Source: Roseibium album (GTDB lineage: Bacteria; Pseudomonadota; Alphaproteobacteria; Rhizobiales; Stappiaceae). Taken from it: a stretch of DNA of 64,000 nt. A program made the translations under genes and the position numbers. The stretch is taken from the NCBI GenBank assembly GCA_001404055.1, contig CXTY01000017.1, forward strand, positions 62,151 through 126,150, read 5' to 3'. The notes beneath the pieces were generated by a model. That model had not been told where the DNA came from and ran no database searches. It was given only the letters and a program-made list of their open reading frames with translations. Positions 36,970 to 46,230 of the stretch are shown here, piece after piece. Numbering within the stretch: position 1 is the stretch's first letter; each line of letters opens with the position of its first letter.

Positions 36970-37024
36970 CTATACTTTGCTCTCCTGGAAGCAGCTCTTG
37001 CACATCAATGTGCCAACACGACAA

Positions 37025-37046
37025 GCCCCGGCTACCGGGCCGGGGC
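37025..37046 (-). other. GC-rich perfect hairpin upstream of purA
   Basis: An eight-base perfect stem (GCCCCGGC at 37025-37032 with GCCGGGGC at 37039-37046) around a six-base loop, 56-77 bases upstream of the purA start. It lacks a T run on either side, so it is a poor terminator as it stands. It may be the eroded terminator of the decayed transporter upstream, or a structure in the purA leader. Confidence 0.4.
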
Positions 37047-37214
37047 AAACGGCGCGGACTATAGACAGGTTTCTTGTTTCGCGCGAGTCTCCGCAGAGAC
37101 TTTATAGACCTGCCGCGTCACTTTTTCACGCTGCATGAAAAGCGCTCATTCAAATACTACTTGGCAGGTGTATCTCCCTCCTCTCCTTTTTCGCTTCGTG
37201 CGAGCCGGGACATC

Positions 37215-37526
37215 ATCGGAGACGTGCGCAAAAGCAATCGACAGGACTGCAATTGCGCTGATTGAAGCCAAAGCCGCAATGACCCGAATATGACCAGCGC
37301 GCGCGATCAGTTAATGGGTAATCACAACGCCGAATATCCGACCGGCGAAACAGAGCGACCCAAGCAAGCCAATACTGGTGTCCGGCAATCCTTCGGCACG
37401 GGCCCGTACAGAAATCAGTGTCATTGAGAGGCCGTTCGCGCCAAGAAGGCAGGCTGCTGCGATCAGGATTGGCGAGATCCGGCCCGCAAGAGATCTGGTT
37501 TCAATCAACTGTTGTGGCGGCGACAC
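37215..37526 (-). pseudogene. Decayed MFS transporter, N-terminal remnant
   Basis: A remnant reading from a GTG at 37526. It encodes two membrane helices of a YcaD-like major facilitator (ILIAAACLLGANGLSMTLIS, then GLPDTSIGLLGSLCFAGRIF), followed by an in-frame TAA at 37311-37313. Beyond the stop, the same frame continues the homologous pattern (LIARAGHIRVIAALASISAI, about 37240-37310) and then loses similarity near 37215. Such transporters normally have about 400 residues, so both a nonsense change and a large 3-prime deletion are needed. The rest of the 36970-37691 gap holds only the purA upstream region. Confidence 0.72.
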
Positions 37527-37691
37527 GAACGTCTCTTTCTTTTGGGTCGTTAAACCAAGGCTGATTTTTTACAAGTTACGGAGCTTTTCAACGAGCGGTG
37601 CGAATTGAACGCATGAAACCAACTCGCTTTTCGGGTGTCTGCTGTCCTTTGGCCATGTTAGGTGCAAGGTTCTTCAACAGTGCAACGAGAA

Positions 37692-38597
37692 ATGTCGATG
37701 TCACTTCGAAATTGGATAATGCTGGTCGTTCTGGGCACCATTTGGGGCGGTTCATTCCTCTTTGCCAAAGTCGCAGTTGCCGAGATTCCACCATTTGTTC
37801 TGGTTTTCCTGCGCGTTTCAATCGCGTGTGCGGTTCTGGTTTCGATTCTCTGGCACCAAAAACTGCTGGGTCAGCTTAAATTTGGTCTGGCAATTCCGTT
37901 TTTGATCATGGGATTGTTGAACAACGCGATACCCTTTTCACTGCTTTTTCTTGGGCAAACCGTTATCGGCGCGGGTTTGGCTTCGATCCTGAACGCGACA
38001 ACACCCGTTTTCACCGTTGTCGTTGCCAGTTTACTGGTCAAACAGGAAACCCTTCAGGCGCACCGCGTTGGAGGTGTTATTCTGGGTGTGCTAGGCGTCG
38101 CCGTCATGTTGTCCAGCAGCCTGTCAGGCTTGGCGACGGATCCGCTTTGGGCACAGCTTTGCTGCCTGGGAGCGGCAGTTTCCTATGCCTGTGCGGCCAC
38201 ATTTGCTTATCGGTTCAAAAACCTGCCACCACAGGTCTCGGCAACTGGTCAGCTGCTCGGTTCTAGTTTTCTCATGTTACCAGTGGCCATAATCGCGTCT
38301 GCGGGCTGGTCACCGGCAGATACCAGCCTGATTGCCTGGATGAATGTGTTTGCGCTTGGCGTCCTTGCAACAGCGCTCGCCTATCTCATCTACTTTCAAC
38401 TTCTGGTGGAAGCAGGTGCGACCAACGCGTCACTGGTTACGCTCCTCGTCCCGGCAAGCGCGCTCTTTTTCGGCTGGTTGATCTTGAATGAAAACCTCAC
38501 ATCCGCGCAGCTTGGCGGATTCGCAATTCTTCTGGCTGGTCTCTTGGTCCTGGACGGTCGTGTCACTCAGTTGACCACCGGACTTCGAAAATCCTGA
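37692..38597 (+). CDS. EamA/DMT-family permease
   Basis: A 301-residue inner-membrane transporter of the drug/metabolite superfamily with ten hydrophobic helices in two EamA repeats. Visible are MLVVLGTIWGGSFLFAKVA at the N-terminus and, in the second repeat, ASLVTLLVPASALFFGWLIL. I start it at the ATG at 37692, though ATG 37698 is equally placed behind the weak GAG; a GTG at 37662 is less likely. Substrates of this family range from amino acids to nucleosides and cannot be predicted here. It ends at a terminator shared with serA. Confidence 0.87.
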   Translation: MSMSLRNWIMLVVLGTIWGGSFLFAKVAVAEIPPFVLVFLRVSIACAVLVSILWHQKLLGQLKFGLAIPFLIMGLLNNAIPFSLLFLGQTVIGAGLASILNATTPVFTVVVASLLVKQETLQAHRVGGVILGVLGVAVMLSSSLSGLATDPLWAQLCCLGAAVSYACAATFAYRFKNLPPQVSATGQLLGSSFLMLPVAIIASAGWSPADTSLIAWMNVFALGVLATALAYLIYFQLLVEAGATNASLVTLLVPASALFFGWLILNENLTSAQLGGFAILLAGLLVLDGRVTQLTTGLRKS

Positions 38598-38606
38598 CAT
38601 AATGAC

Positions 38607-38632
38607 TGAAGGCGCCCTTTTGAGGCGCCTTC
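38607..38632. terminator. Bidirectional terminator between the EamA permease and serA
   Basis: A perfect ten-base inverted repeat, TGAAGGCGCC / GGCGCCTTCA, with a CTTTTG loop lies between convergent genes. The flanking A and T runs are short, so efficiency may be modest. Confidence 0.75.
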
Positions 38633-38638
38633 AATTCT

Positions 38639-40225
38639 TCAGAATTTCAGGATCTTGACCTGCTTGACATGCGACACGGCTTCCAACCGCGCCATAACAT
38701 CCTCAGGCACGACACCATCAATTTCCACCAGGCAGATGGCATCGTCTCCCGCAGCCATCCGGCCAAGATTGAATGTCGCGATATTCACGCCACTACCGCC
38801 GAGTTCCATGCCAAGTTGGCCGATAAAACCAGGCTTGTCCTCATTGGTGATGTAAAGCATGTGGGGACCGAGTTCAGCCTCCATGTTGATGCCCTTCACC
38901 TGTATGACGCGCGGTTTGCCATCGCCGAATACCGTGCCGGCAACTGATCTTTCCTGGCGTTCTGTCATTACCGTAAGGCGGATATAGGTTTCATACGCGC
39001 CTTGCTTCTCGCGGCGTATCTCCTCCACCTTGATGCCCCGTTCCTTGGCAAGAATCGGTGCCGACACCATGTTGACAGTTTGCAAAAGCGGCGTCAGCAA
39101 ACCGGTGATCGCCGCAGCTGTCAGCGCCTGAACATTCATTTCAGCAACCGCACCGGCGTATTCCAGGCGAACACCTTCAATGCCGGTCTCCGTAAGCTGA
39201 CCGGCAAATGAGCCAAGCTGTTCAGCCAGTCGGACAAAAGGTGCCAGCTTCGGCGCTTCTTCTGCTGAAATCGATGGCATGTTCAGGGCGTTGCGGACGG
39301 CACCCTGAAGCAGATAGTCACACATCTGCTCGGCCACTTGCAGCGCGACATTTTCCTGAGCTTCAGAAGTTGATGCGCCAAGATGTGGGGTCGAGACAAA
39401 ATTTGGTGCTCCGAAAAGCACATTGTCCTTGGCTGGTTCGTCGATGAAGACATCGAATGCCGCGCCGGCAAGTTTACCCTCATCAAGAGCCGCACGCACG
39501 GCAGCTTCATCTGCCAGTCCACCGCGGGCACAGTTGATCAGGTAAGCTCCCTTTCTCATCTTCGCGATGGATTCCGCGTTGATGATGTTCCGGGTCTTGT
39601 CGGTCAACGGCGTATGGAGCGTAATGAAATCGGACCTGCAAAACAGGTCATCAAGCTCGACCTTCTCAACGCCGAGAGATACAGCCCGTTCCGGTGTCAG
39701 GAAAGGATCGAAAGCGATCACTTTCATTTTTAGTCCGATACCGCGATCGGCAACAATCGACCCGATGTTTCCACAACCGATCAACCCAAGCGTTTTGCCG
39801 GTAAGCTCACGCCCCATGAACCGGGACTTTTCCCACTTGCCCGCCTGGGTGGAAGCATCTGCTGCAGGAATTTGCCGGGCAACGGACATCATCATCGATA
39901 TTGCATGTTCAGCGGTTGTGATCGCATTGCCGAATGGCGTGTTCATCACGATGATGCCACGCGCAGTGGCCTTTGGAATATCGACATTGTCGACGCCAAT
40001 CCCTGCCCTGCCGATCACCTTCAAGTTATCCGCAGCAGCAATGATCTTTTCGGTCACCTTGGTAGCAGACCGAATGGCGAGGCCATCATATTGACCTATG
40101 ATCTCGAGCAGCTTTTCCTTGTCCTTGCCAACGTCAGGCAGGAAATCGGCATCAATGCCGCGGTCCTTGAATATCTGCACGGCAGCGGGAGACAGTTTGT
40201 CTGAGATAAGTACTTTGGGAGCCAT
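38639..40225 (-). CDS. serA: D-3-phosphoglycerate dehydrogenase
   Basis: NAD-dependent oxidation of 3-phosphoglycerate, the first step of serine synthesis. The 528-residue protein is the long form. A catalytic substrate/NAD-binding core (LGLIGCGNIGSIVADRGIGL; catalytic His in STPHLGASTSEAQENVA) is followed by an intervening domain (about 315-450) and a C-terminal ACT domain (GPHMLYITNEDKPGFIGQLG). I start it at MAPKVLISDK (40225); the longer reading to 40267 adds residues not seen in the family. It lies 77 bases downstream of serC, probably as one operon under the serC leader. Confidence 0.97.
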   Translation of the reverse strand: MAPKVLISDKLSPAAVQIFKDRGIDADFLPDVGKDKEKLLEIIGQYDGLAIRSATKVTEKIIAAADNLKVIGRAGIGVDNVDIPKATARGIIVMNTPFGNAITTAEHAISMMMSVARQIPAADASTQAGKWEKSRFMGRELTGKTLGLIGCGNIGSIVADRGIGLKMKVIAFDPFLTPERAVSLGVEKVELDDLFCRSDFITLHTPLTDKTRNIINAESIAKMRKGAYLINCARGGLADEAAVRAALDEGKLAGAAFDVFIDEPAKDNVLFGAPNFVSTPHLGASTSEAQENVALQVAEQMCDYLLQGAVRNALNMPSISAEEAPKLAPFVRLAEQLGSFAGQLTETGIEGVRLEYAGAVAEMNVQALTAAAITGLLTPLLQTVNMVSAPILAKERGIKVEEIRREKQGAYETYIRLTVMTERQERSVAGTVFGDGKPRVIQVKGINMEAELGPHMLYITNEDKPGFIGQLGMELGGSGVNIATFNLGRMAAGDDAICLVEIDGVVPEDVMARLEAVSHVKQVKILKF

Positions 40226-40302
40226 TTGAGCTTCTCCTTGAATGCAAGAACGGACCGGGCAGCGCACCGCCCGGGAGGATCATCAAATAAAGGAGAACGT
40301 TC

Positions 40303-41481
40303 TCAGGCTGCCTGAGACAGTCTGGATTTTTCCGCGTGGAAGGCCCAGTCGAGCCATCCTGTCAGAGCCTCTAAATCACTGACTTCAACAGTCGCCCCCG
40401 CCCAGATGCGCAAACCCGAAGGCGCATCCCGGTAAGCACCAATGTCGTAAGCAACGCCTTCGGCATCCAGGGCACTGACGATTGCCTTGGCAAACGCAGC
40501 CTGCTGATCACCAGCCAGCGCCCGAACACCCGAATCGCTAACCTTCAGACAAACGGACGTGTTGGAGCGCGTTGACGGGTCGACCGCCAGGAAGTCCACC
40601 CAGTCGGTCTTTTCGACCCACTCAGCGAGGACTTGCAAGTTCGCATCGGCGCGGGCACGGAGACCCTCAAGGCCTCCAAGACCTTCAGACCACTTCAGTG
40701 CGTCAAGATAGTCCTCAACGCATAGCATTGAAGGCGTGTTGATCGTTTCGCCCTTGAAAACACCTTCAATCAGCTTTCCACCCTTGGTCAGGCGGAAGAT
40801 CTTGGGCAACGGCCACGCTGGAGTGTAAGTCTCAAGGCGCTCAACGGCGCGCGGGCTGAGGATCAGGACACCGTGAGCCGCTTCGCCGCCGAGAACTTTC
40901 TGCCAGGAGAACGTCACGACGTCGAGTTTGTCGAAAGCAAGATCCTGTGCGAACGCGGCCGAAGTCGCATCGCAGATTGTCAGACCTTCGCGGTCTGCAG
41001 GGATCCAGTCGCCATTCGGTACACGAACACCCGAAGTGGTTCCGTTCCAGGTGAAGACGACATCATTTGAGAAGTTGACTTCCGAAAGGTCTGGCAGCTC
41101 GCCATAAGGCGCCTGCAGAGTGCGTGCATTGTCCAGCTTGAGCTGCTTGACCACGTCGGTCACCCAGCCGGCTCCGAAACTTTCCCAGGCAAGCATGTCG
41201 ACGCCGCGCGCGCCGAGCATCGACCAGAGCGCCATTTCAACGGCGCCGGTGTCTGAAGCCGGAACGATACCGATCCGGTATCCGTCTGGCACCTGCAACA
41301 CCTTGCGGGTCAGCTCGATCGCTTCAGCCAGTTTGGCTTTGCCCGGTTTGGCCCGGTGAGAGCGCCCCAATGGCGCATCAGACAAGCCGTCAAGCGACCA
41401 ACCAGGACGCTTGGCACAGGGACCGGAAGAAAAATTGGGATTGGCCGGACGCACGTCCGGCTTGGCGGTAAGATCTGTCAT
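40303..41481 (-). CDS. serC: Phosphoserine aminotransferase (archaeal/alphaproteobacterial type)
   Basis: PLP-dependent transamination of 3-phosphohydroxypyruvate to phosphoserine, the second step of serine synthesis. The 392-residue product has [17 protein letters not shown] near the start and the PLP-lysine in [17 protein letters not shown]. This form resembles the Methanosarcina-type SerC shared by many alphaproteobacteria rather than the E. coli enzyme. The ATG at 41481 follows GAGGG at eight bases. It is preceded by a structured leader matching the serC RNA motif and followed by serA. Confidence 0.95.
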   Translation of the reverse strand: MTDLTAKPDVRPANPNFSSGPCAKRPGWSLDGLSDAPLGRSHRAKPGKAKLAEAIELTRKVLQVPDGYRIGIVPASDTGAVEMALWSMLGARGVDMLAWESFGAGWVTDVVKQLKLDNARTLQAPYGELPDLSEVNFSNDVVFTWNGTTSGVRVPNGDWIPADREGLTICDATSAAFAQDLAFDKLDVVTFSWQKVLGGEAAHGVLILSPRAVERLETYTPAWPLPKIFRLTKGGKLIEGVFKGETINTPSMLCVEDYLDALKWSEGLGGLEGLRARADANLQVLAEWVEKTDWVDFLAVDPSTRSNTSVCLKVSDSGVRALAGDQQAAFAKAIVSALDAEGVAYDIGAYRDAPSGLRIWAGATVEVSDLEALTGWLDWAFHAEKSRLSQAA

Positions 41482-41489
41482 GTAGTCTA

Positions 41490-41577
41490 CCCTCACAGAT
41501 AGTAGCCCCTCGTTGGGGAGGGGTGGCCCGCCTGTGGGGATAAGGCCTTACCGGCCTCCGGTCAAATCAAAACCGGC
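41490..41577 (-). ncRNA. serC leader RNA (serC motif)
   Basis: The minus-strand leader of serC contains two hairpins: GGAGGCC paired with GGCC-TTATCC around GGTAA, and CCCCTC paired with GAGGGG around a CCCAAC loop. They are linked by the unpaired stretch ACAGGCGGGCCACC. Position, order and this linker fit the serC motif reported upstream of serC in alphaproteobacteria, a presumed cis-regulatory RNA of unknown ligand. The second hairpin ends about 18 bases before the start codon. I matched it from memory of the motif, so a covariance search should confirm it. Confidence 0.72.
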
Positions 41578-41585
41578 TGAAAACG

Positions 41586-41614
41586 AAAAAGGCCGGTCAG
41601 TGACCGGCCTTTTC
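41586..41614. terminator. Terminator after the porin gene
   Basis: An inverted repeat, GGCCGGT / ACCGGCC with a five-base loop, lies 17 bases beyond the porin stop codon. It is bordered by A residues on one side and T residues on the other. On the minus strand it ends in TTTTT, separating the porin transcript from the serC leader. Confidence 0.85.
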
Positions 41615-41630
41615 CTTGCTGATCTTTCGA

Positions 41631-42416
41631 TCAGAAGTTACTTGTGATCGGCCCTTGCGGCTCATAGTAAACCGGAGCTGCTGGCCCCGAATTGAACGTG
41701 TAGCGTGCGCCGAGACGGAATTCGTGAGCAGTCAAATCCTTGTATTGGATTCGTGTGGTTTGACCACCTGTGGTGAATTCCTGCGATTGTGCATCACCTA
41801 TATTCAGGTACCGATAACCTCCATCAATTGCCCAATTCTGGGTAACATCATAGGTTGCACCGGCCATAAGCGCCCAGGCAAAATTCCATTTGCTATCGCC
41901 CGGGTAAGAGCCTGTTGCGCCATTAGGGTTCCGGAAGTTGATACCACTCGTTGTCACATAGGACGCACCAACACCTGCACCAACGTAGGGTGTGAATCTG
42001 TTCCAAGTTCCAATATCGACGTAACCGTTCAGCATGACGGTCCAGACGTCAATATCGGCCTTTTCAACCGAATCGCCTCCACATCCGCCACAAGGGGCCC
42101 CAGCGCTAACTTCTGCCGGAAACTCGTAGTCGACTGTAACGTCCGTCCGGAAGTAGTTGTTGAATTTATAACCAACACCGGCACCTATCATGAAGGTGCC
42201 ATCCATGCTTTCGTTGGCGAAGTCCAGCGTCCCGTATTTCAGGTCAGGCGAATTATAAATTTTATACCCGATATCACCGCGCAGGTAGATGCCACCCACC
42301 GCCGGAACCTGTGGGATATGTTCAATGACCGGAGTTGGCAAATCCGCAGCATAGCCCGCAGTGGAAAGCACAACAGCAAAACCGGTCAAAGACAAACGCT
42401 TAATAAAATTGTCCAT
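41631..42416 (-). CDS. Outer-membrane beta-barrel protein (Omp25/31-like)
   Basis: A 261-residue outer-membrane protein with a signal peptide (FAVVLSTAGYAADLP) and an eight-stranded barrel pattern. It alternates aromatic and glycine residues (GGIYLRGDIGYKIYNSPD, FMIGAGVGYKFNNYFRTDV, FTPYVGAGVGASYVT) and ends in a strand with terminal Phe. The form resembles Omp25/Omp31 and related proteins of Hyphomicrobiales. I start at MDNFIKRL (42416). A Cys-rich loop (APCGGCGGDS) is unusual for a barrel and may form a disulfide. A structural or adhesive role is likely but unproven. Confidence 0.88.
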   Translation of the reverse strand: MDNFIKRLSLTGFAVVLSTAGYAADLPTPVIEHIPQVPAVGGIYLRGDIGYKIYNSPDLKYGTLDFANESMDGTFMIGAGVGYKFNNYFRTDVTVDYEFPAEVSAGAPCGGCGGDSVEKADIDVWTVMLNGYVDIGTWNRFTPYVGAGVGASYVTTSGINFRNPNGATGSYPGDSKWNFAWALMAGATYDVTQNWAIDGGYRYLNIGDAQSQEFTTGGQTTRIQYKDLTAHEFRLGARYTFNSGPAAPVYYEPQGPITSNF

Positions 42417-42626
42417 GTCCTCGTCCTCTTCCAGTGAGCGTCCGCTATTACCATTGGTCGGACACATCAAACTCGAGAGAATATTGAACGCAATTCATTA
42501 ATGCTGGCTTAACTCTGTTCTTTAACCGCGTTTTTTTACCTTAACAAAAACCTAACGTCCAAAAGTTATTTACAATGCATTAATAACGCATTTGCAGAAG
42601 AATCTAAAAATTCGAGATTATTTACT

Positions 42627-43970
42627 TCAGGCTGCCGCAGATGCAACGATATCAACGATATCGTTCACCACCTGATTGACCAAATCAGCGTCGTCGCCCT
42701 CAGCCATAACGCGGATTAAAGGTTCTGTGCCTGATGCGCGGATGACCAATCGGCCGGATTTACCAAGTCGGGCCTCCCCGTCTTCTATCGCAGATCTAAC
42801 CTGATCCTGCTCAAGCGGAGCTCCCCCACTAAAGCGAACATTCTTGAGGATCTGCGGTACCGGGTCAAAACGGCGGCAGACTTCAGATACCGGCCGCCCC
42901 TGGTCCTTGACACAAGCAAGCACCTGCAAAGCAGCAATCAGACCGTCACCCGTGGTGGCAAAATCAGACAAAACAATATGTCCCGATTGCTCGCCGCCCA
43001 CATTGAAGCCATTGGCACGCATGTGTTCCACGACATAGCGGTCACCCACTTTCGTGCGTGCAAGGCTTAGTCCAATACCATCAAGATAGCGTTCCAGCCC
43101 GAGATTGGACATGACAGTGGCCACGATACCATTTCCCGACAACCTGTTATTTGCCTGCCAGGATTGAGCCACAACTGCCATCAACTGATCGCCATCAACA
43201 ACGGCACCTGTCTCATCGATGATGATGACGCGATCTGCATCTCCATCCAGCGCAATTCCGATATCGGCGCGAACTTCATGCACTTTTCGCGAAAGAGCCG
43301 CGGTAGAGGTGGATCCACAGTCCTCGTTGATGTTGAACCCGTCAGGGGTAACCCCCATGGAGATCACATCGGCACCGAGCTCCCAAAGCGCCTCTGGCGC
43401 CACCTTGTAAGCTGCTCCGTTTGCGCAATCGATAACCACCCGCAGGCCTTCAAGACTCATCTCGCGTGGCAGCGTGCGTTTTGCAAATTCGATATAACGC
43501 TGCTGAGCACCGTCTATTCGCGTTGCCCGGCCGAGATCGCGCGTCCCAGCCAGACGCGGGGTAAGATCGGTTTCGACAAGATCTTCAATTTTTTTCTCGA
43601 TCTGATCGCTCAGCTTGAACCCATCAGGACCAAAAAACTTGATGCCATTATCCTGAAATGGGTTGTGCGAGGCGGAGATCATCACGCCAAGATCGGTTCG
43701 CAGCGAGCGTGTAAGCATGGCGACGGAGGGTGTCGGCATTGGACCAAGCAAAAAGACATCCATGCCAACCGAAGTGAAGCCGGCCACCAGTGCCGTTTCC
43801 AGCATGTAGCCCGAAAGGCGCGTATCTTTGCCAATCACGACCCGGTGACGATGCCCGCCGTTCTTGAACACCAGGCCAGCAGCCATCCCGACCTTGAGGG
43901 CCATTTCAGCTGTCATCGGAAAAGTGTTGGCTTGACCGCGAACGCCATCGGTGCCGAAAAACTTACGCAT
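42627..43970 (-). CDS. glmM: Phosphoglucosamine mutase
   Basis: Interconverts glucosamine 6-phosphate and glucosamine 1-phosphate for peptidoglycan and lipopolysaccharide precursors. The 447-residue product starts [20 protein letters not shown]. The phosphoserine loop is [19 protein letters not shown] (active Ser about 101), the metal site is [11 protein letters not shown], and the sugar-phosphate binding loop is [15 protein letters not shown] reading that begins 77 codons earlier (44201) is rejected because the added residues are not family-like. It follows ftsH, a common alphaproteobacterial order. Confidence 0.97.
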   Translation of the reverse strand: MRKFFGTDGVRGQANTFPMTAEMALKVGMAAGLVFKNGGHRHRVVIGKDTRLSGYMLETALVAGFTSVGMDVFLLGPMPTPSVAMLTRSLRTDLGVMISASHNPFQDNGIKFFGPDGFKLSDQIEKKIEDLVETDLTPRLAGTRDLGRATRIDGAQQRYIEFAKRTLPREMSLEGLRVVIDCANGAAYKVAPEALWELGADVISMGVTPDGFNINEDCGSTSTAALSRKVHEVRADIGIALDGDADRVIIIDETGAVVDGDQLMAVVAQSWQANNRLSGNGIVATVMSNLGLERYLDGIGLSLARTKVGDRYVVEHMRANGFNVGGEQSGHIVLSDFATTGDGLIAALQVLACVKDQGRPVSEVCRRFDPVPQILKNVRFSGGAPLEQDQVRSAIEDGEARLGKSGRLVIRASGTEPLIRVMAEGDDADLVNQVVNDIVDIVASAAA

Positions 43971-44087
43971 AAACCGTGCCTGTCTGTTTTTAGTCTTGCG
44001 CTTTTTTATACGCAGTTGAGTTCCGTGGCTCTTCAAAATATGTGAGCAATTGTTACTATTCACTAACAATCTGACAATGCCTGAAAA

Positions 44088-44118
44088 GACAGATGCCCGG
44101 CACTTGGCCGGGCATCTT
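44088..44118 (-). terminator. Terminator-like hairpin after ftsH
   Basis: A perfect ten-base GC-rich stem (GATGCCCGGC / GCCGGGCATC) with a five-base loop begins 25 bases after the ftsH stop. The T-rich tract beyond it on the minus strand is interrupted (TGTCTTTT), so read-through into glmM is likely. Confidence 0.65.
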
Positions 44119-44142
44119 ATTCTTACGGCCTCATTACGAGGA

Positions 44143-46062
44143 TCAGGACTGGGGCTGAGGTTCCATACCGCCGCTGGCTTCATCGCCGCCACGCTTGGCA
44201 CCGGCTGTAGGAACAGCTGAGGACCGACCTACCGGCTGATCGTCATCTGTATCCCTGACAGGCGGTTTGCCATCCAGCAAATCCTTGATCTCATTGCCAG
44301 ACAAAGTCTCATACTCGAGAAGACCCTTGGCAATGGTGTGCAACTGATCTTCATGGTCGCCCAGAATTTTGTTTGCAGTTTCGTAGCCCTGATTGACGAA
44401 GGATTTGATTTCCGCATCCACGATCTTCTGGGTTTCGTCTGAAACGTTCTGGTTCTTGGCAACAGAATGACCCAGGAATACCTCTTCCTGGTTCTCACCG
44501 TAGAGCAAAGGACCAAGTTTGTCGGACATGCCGAATTGAGTTGCCATTGCCCGTGCAAGTTTGGTCGCCATCTGGATGTCACCAGTCGCTCCGGAAGTCA
44601 CCTTCTCATAGCCGAAGATCATTTCTTCCGCGACACGACCACCCATGGCGACGGCAAGGTCGGCCTTGCATTTCGCGCGTGTCAGAGACACCTGATCCTT
44701 TTCAGGAAGACGCATCACCATGCCCAGTGCCCGGCCACGCGGAATGATCGTCGCCTTATGGATAGGATCTGAAGCTTCCTGATGAAGCGCAACCAAGGCA
44801 TGGCCGGCTTCATGGTAGGCAGTCAGCTTCTTCTCTTCCTCGGTCATGACCAACGTCCGGCGCTCGGCGCCCATCATGACTTTGTCCTTGGCGTCTTCGA
44901 ACTCTGCCATGGTCACAAGACGCTTGGAACGGCGAGCAGCCAGAAGCGCGGCCTCGTTGACAAGGTTCATCAGATCCGCACCGGAAAAGCCCGGCGTTCC
45001 GCGCGAAAGTGTTCTGACGTCGACATCAGGAGCAAGCGGCACTTTGCGCATATGCACCTTGAGGATTTTCTCGCGGCCGACGATGTCCGGATTCGGAACC
45101 ACGATCTGCCTGTCAAAGCGCCCTGGGCGCAACAGAGCCGGGTCAAGCACGTCCGGACGGTTGGTTGCCGCGATGATGATGACGCCTTCATTCGGCTCAA
45201 AACCATCCATTTCAACCAGCAGCTGGTTCAATGTCTGCTCACGCTCATCGTTGCCGCCGCCGAGACCAGCACCACGATGACGCCCAACGGCATCAATCTC
45301 ATCGATGAAAATGATGCAAGGCGCGTTCTTCTTGGCCTGTTCGAACATATCGCGGACGCGGGAGGCACCCACACCAACGAACATTTCAACAAAGTCAGAA
45401 CCGGAAATAGTGAAAAACGGCACGTTCGCTTCACCAGCGACCGCACGGGCTGTCAGCGTTTTACCGGTTCCCGGAGGGCCTACCAGCAGGACACCACGTG
45501 GGATACGTCCGCCGAGACGCTGATATTTCTGCGGATCACGCAGGAAATCTACAATCTCCTGCAAATCTTCCTTAGCTTCGTCAATGCCAGCAACATCTTC
45601 AAATGTCACCCGGCCATGCGCTTCTGTCAGCAATTTCGCTTTCGACTTGCCGAAACCCATTGCCTTGCCGCCGGATCCCTGCATCTGGCGCATAACGAAA
45701 ATCCAGATACCAAGAATGATCAGCATCGGCAGCCAGGAGAATAACGCTCCAAGCAACGGAGAACTCTCTGCTGGCGGACGGGCGTTGACCAGAACACCTT
45801 TGCTGCGTAGCTCGTTGACGTATTGCGCACCGTCCGGCGCATAAGTCTGGAAAGCTCCACCGCTGTTGTAAATACCAGTAATCTTCTGTTCCTGGATCGT
45901 CACAGACCTGACTGCACCATTATCGACTTCTTTCATGAAGTCCGAATAGGCGACGTCGTTGGTTGCACCTTGTTGCGCTGGACTTTGAAACAGCTGGAAC
46001 AATGCGATCAACAGAAGGGCGATGATTACCCAAAGAGCGAAATTGCGAAAGTGTGCGTTCAT
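44143..46062 (-). CDS. ftsH: ATP-dependent membrane metalloprotease FtsH
   Basis: A 639-residue AAA+ protease of the inner membrane that degrades misfolded membrane proteins and regulators such as RpoH and LpxC. Two membrane helices (about 8-25 and 103-123) flank a periplasmic domain. Walker A GPPGTGKT is at 195-202, Walker B IIFIDEID at 250-257, the second region of homology near [19 protein letters not shown], and the zinc site HEAGH at 417-421. The C-terminus is long and polar. A sigma-32-like promoter lies upstream. Confidence 0.98.
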   Translation of the reverse strand: MNAHFRNFALWVIIALLLIALFQLFQSPAQQGATNDVAYSDFMKEVDNGAVRSVTIQEQKITGIYNSGGAFQTYAPDGAQYVNELRSKGVLVNARPPAESSPLLGALFSWLPMLIILGIWIFVMRQMQGSGGKAMGFGKSKAKLLTEAHGRVTFEDVAGIDEAKEDLQEIVDFLRDPQKYQRLGGRIPRGVLLVGPPGTGKTLTARAVAGEANVPFFTISGSDFVEMFVGVGASRVRDMFEQAKKNAPCIIFIDEIDAVGRHRGAGLGGGNDEREQTLNQLLVEMDGFEPNEGVIIIAATNRPDVLDPALLRPGRFDRQIVVPNPDIVGREKILKVHMRKVPLAPDVDVRTLSRGTPGFSGADLMNLVNEAALLAARRSKRLVTMAEFEDAKDKVMMGAERRTLVMTEEEKKLTAYHEAGHALVALHQEASDPIHKATIIPRGRALGMVMRLPEKDQVSLTRAKCKADLAVAMGGRVAEEMIFGYEKVTSGATGDIQMATKLARAMATQFGMSDKLGPLLYGENQEEVFLGHSVAKNQNVSDETQKIVDAEIKSFVNQGYETANKILGDHEDQLHTIAKGLLEYETLSGNEIKDLLDGKPPVRDTDDDQPVGRSSAVPTAGAKRGGDEASGGMEPQPQS

Positions 46063-46120
46063 TTTGTTCCCTTAACCGCCCGACGCGACATGTTGCGCGC
46101 GGTTACATTTCTTTAAGCGA

Positions 46121-46149
46121 AGATAGGTCGCCCAAAGCCCGCTGCCAAG
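46121..46149 (-). promoter_or_regulatory. Possible sigma-32 promoter of ftsH
   Basis: On the minus strand, CTTGGC and CCTATCT are spaced by 16 bases, resembling the heat-shock consensus CTTGAA...CCCCATNT with two mismatches. It lies about 60-90 bases upstream of the ftsH start. ftsH is a classic sigma-32 target and rpoH is in this window. The match is imperfect and unproven. Confidence 0.42.
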
Positions 46150-46230
46150 GCGGTGCGCCATAGTTGCGCATGTGCACTGACTATTTTATTAAGGCCGGAC
46201 AACTATCAGATGTTTTGAGCGAGGAAAACT

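Noticed and set aside
41616..42437. A 273-codon open frame opposite the porin gene
   Set aside because: The porin reading has a signal peptide, barrel pattern and terminal Phe; the opposite frame has none of these.
42417..42626. TTAA pairs upstream of the porin as CtrA sites
   Set aside because: The region is simply AT-rich; the spacing between the clearest pair (42509 and 42522) is nine bases, not the seven of the CtrA consensus.
43971..44201. An N-terminal extension of GlmM from an upstream ATG at 44201
   Set aside because: The 77 extra residues cover the intergenic region and the ftsH terminator hairpin and are not found in the family; the start MRKFFGTDG is canonical.
44782..45744. A 320-codon open frame opposite ftsH
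   Set aside because: Lies wholly antisense to ftsH; the His/Arg-rich product lacks any recognisable pattern.
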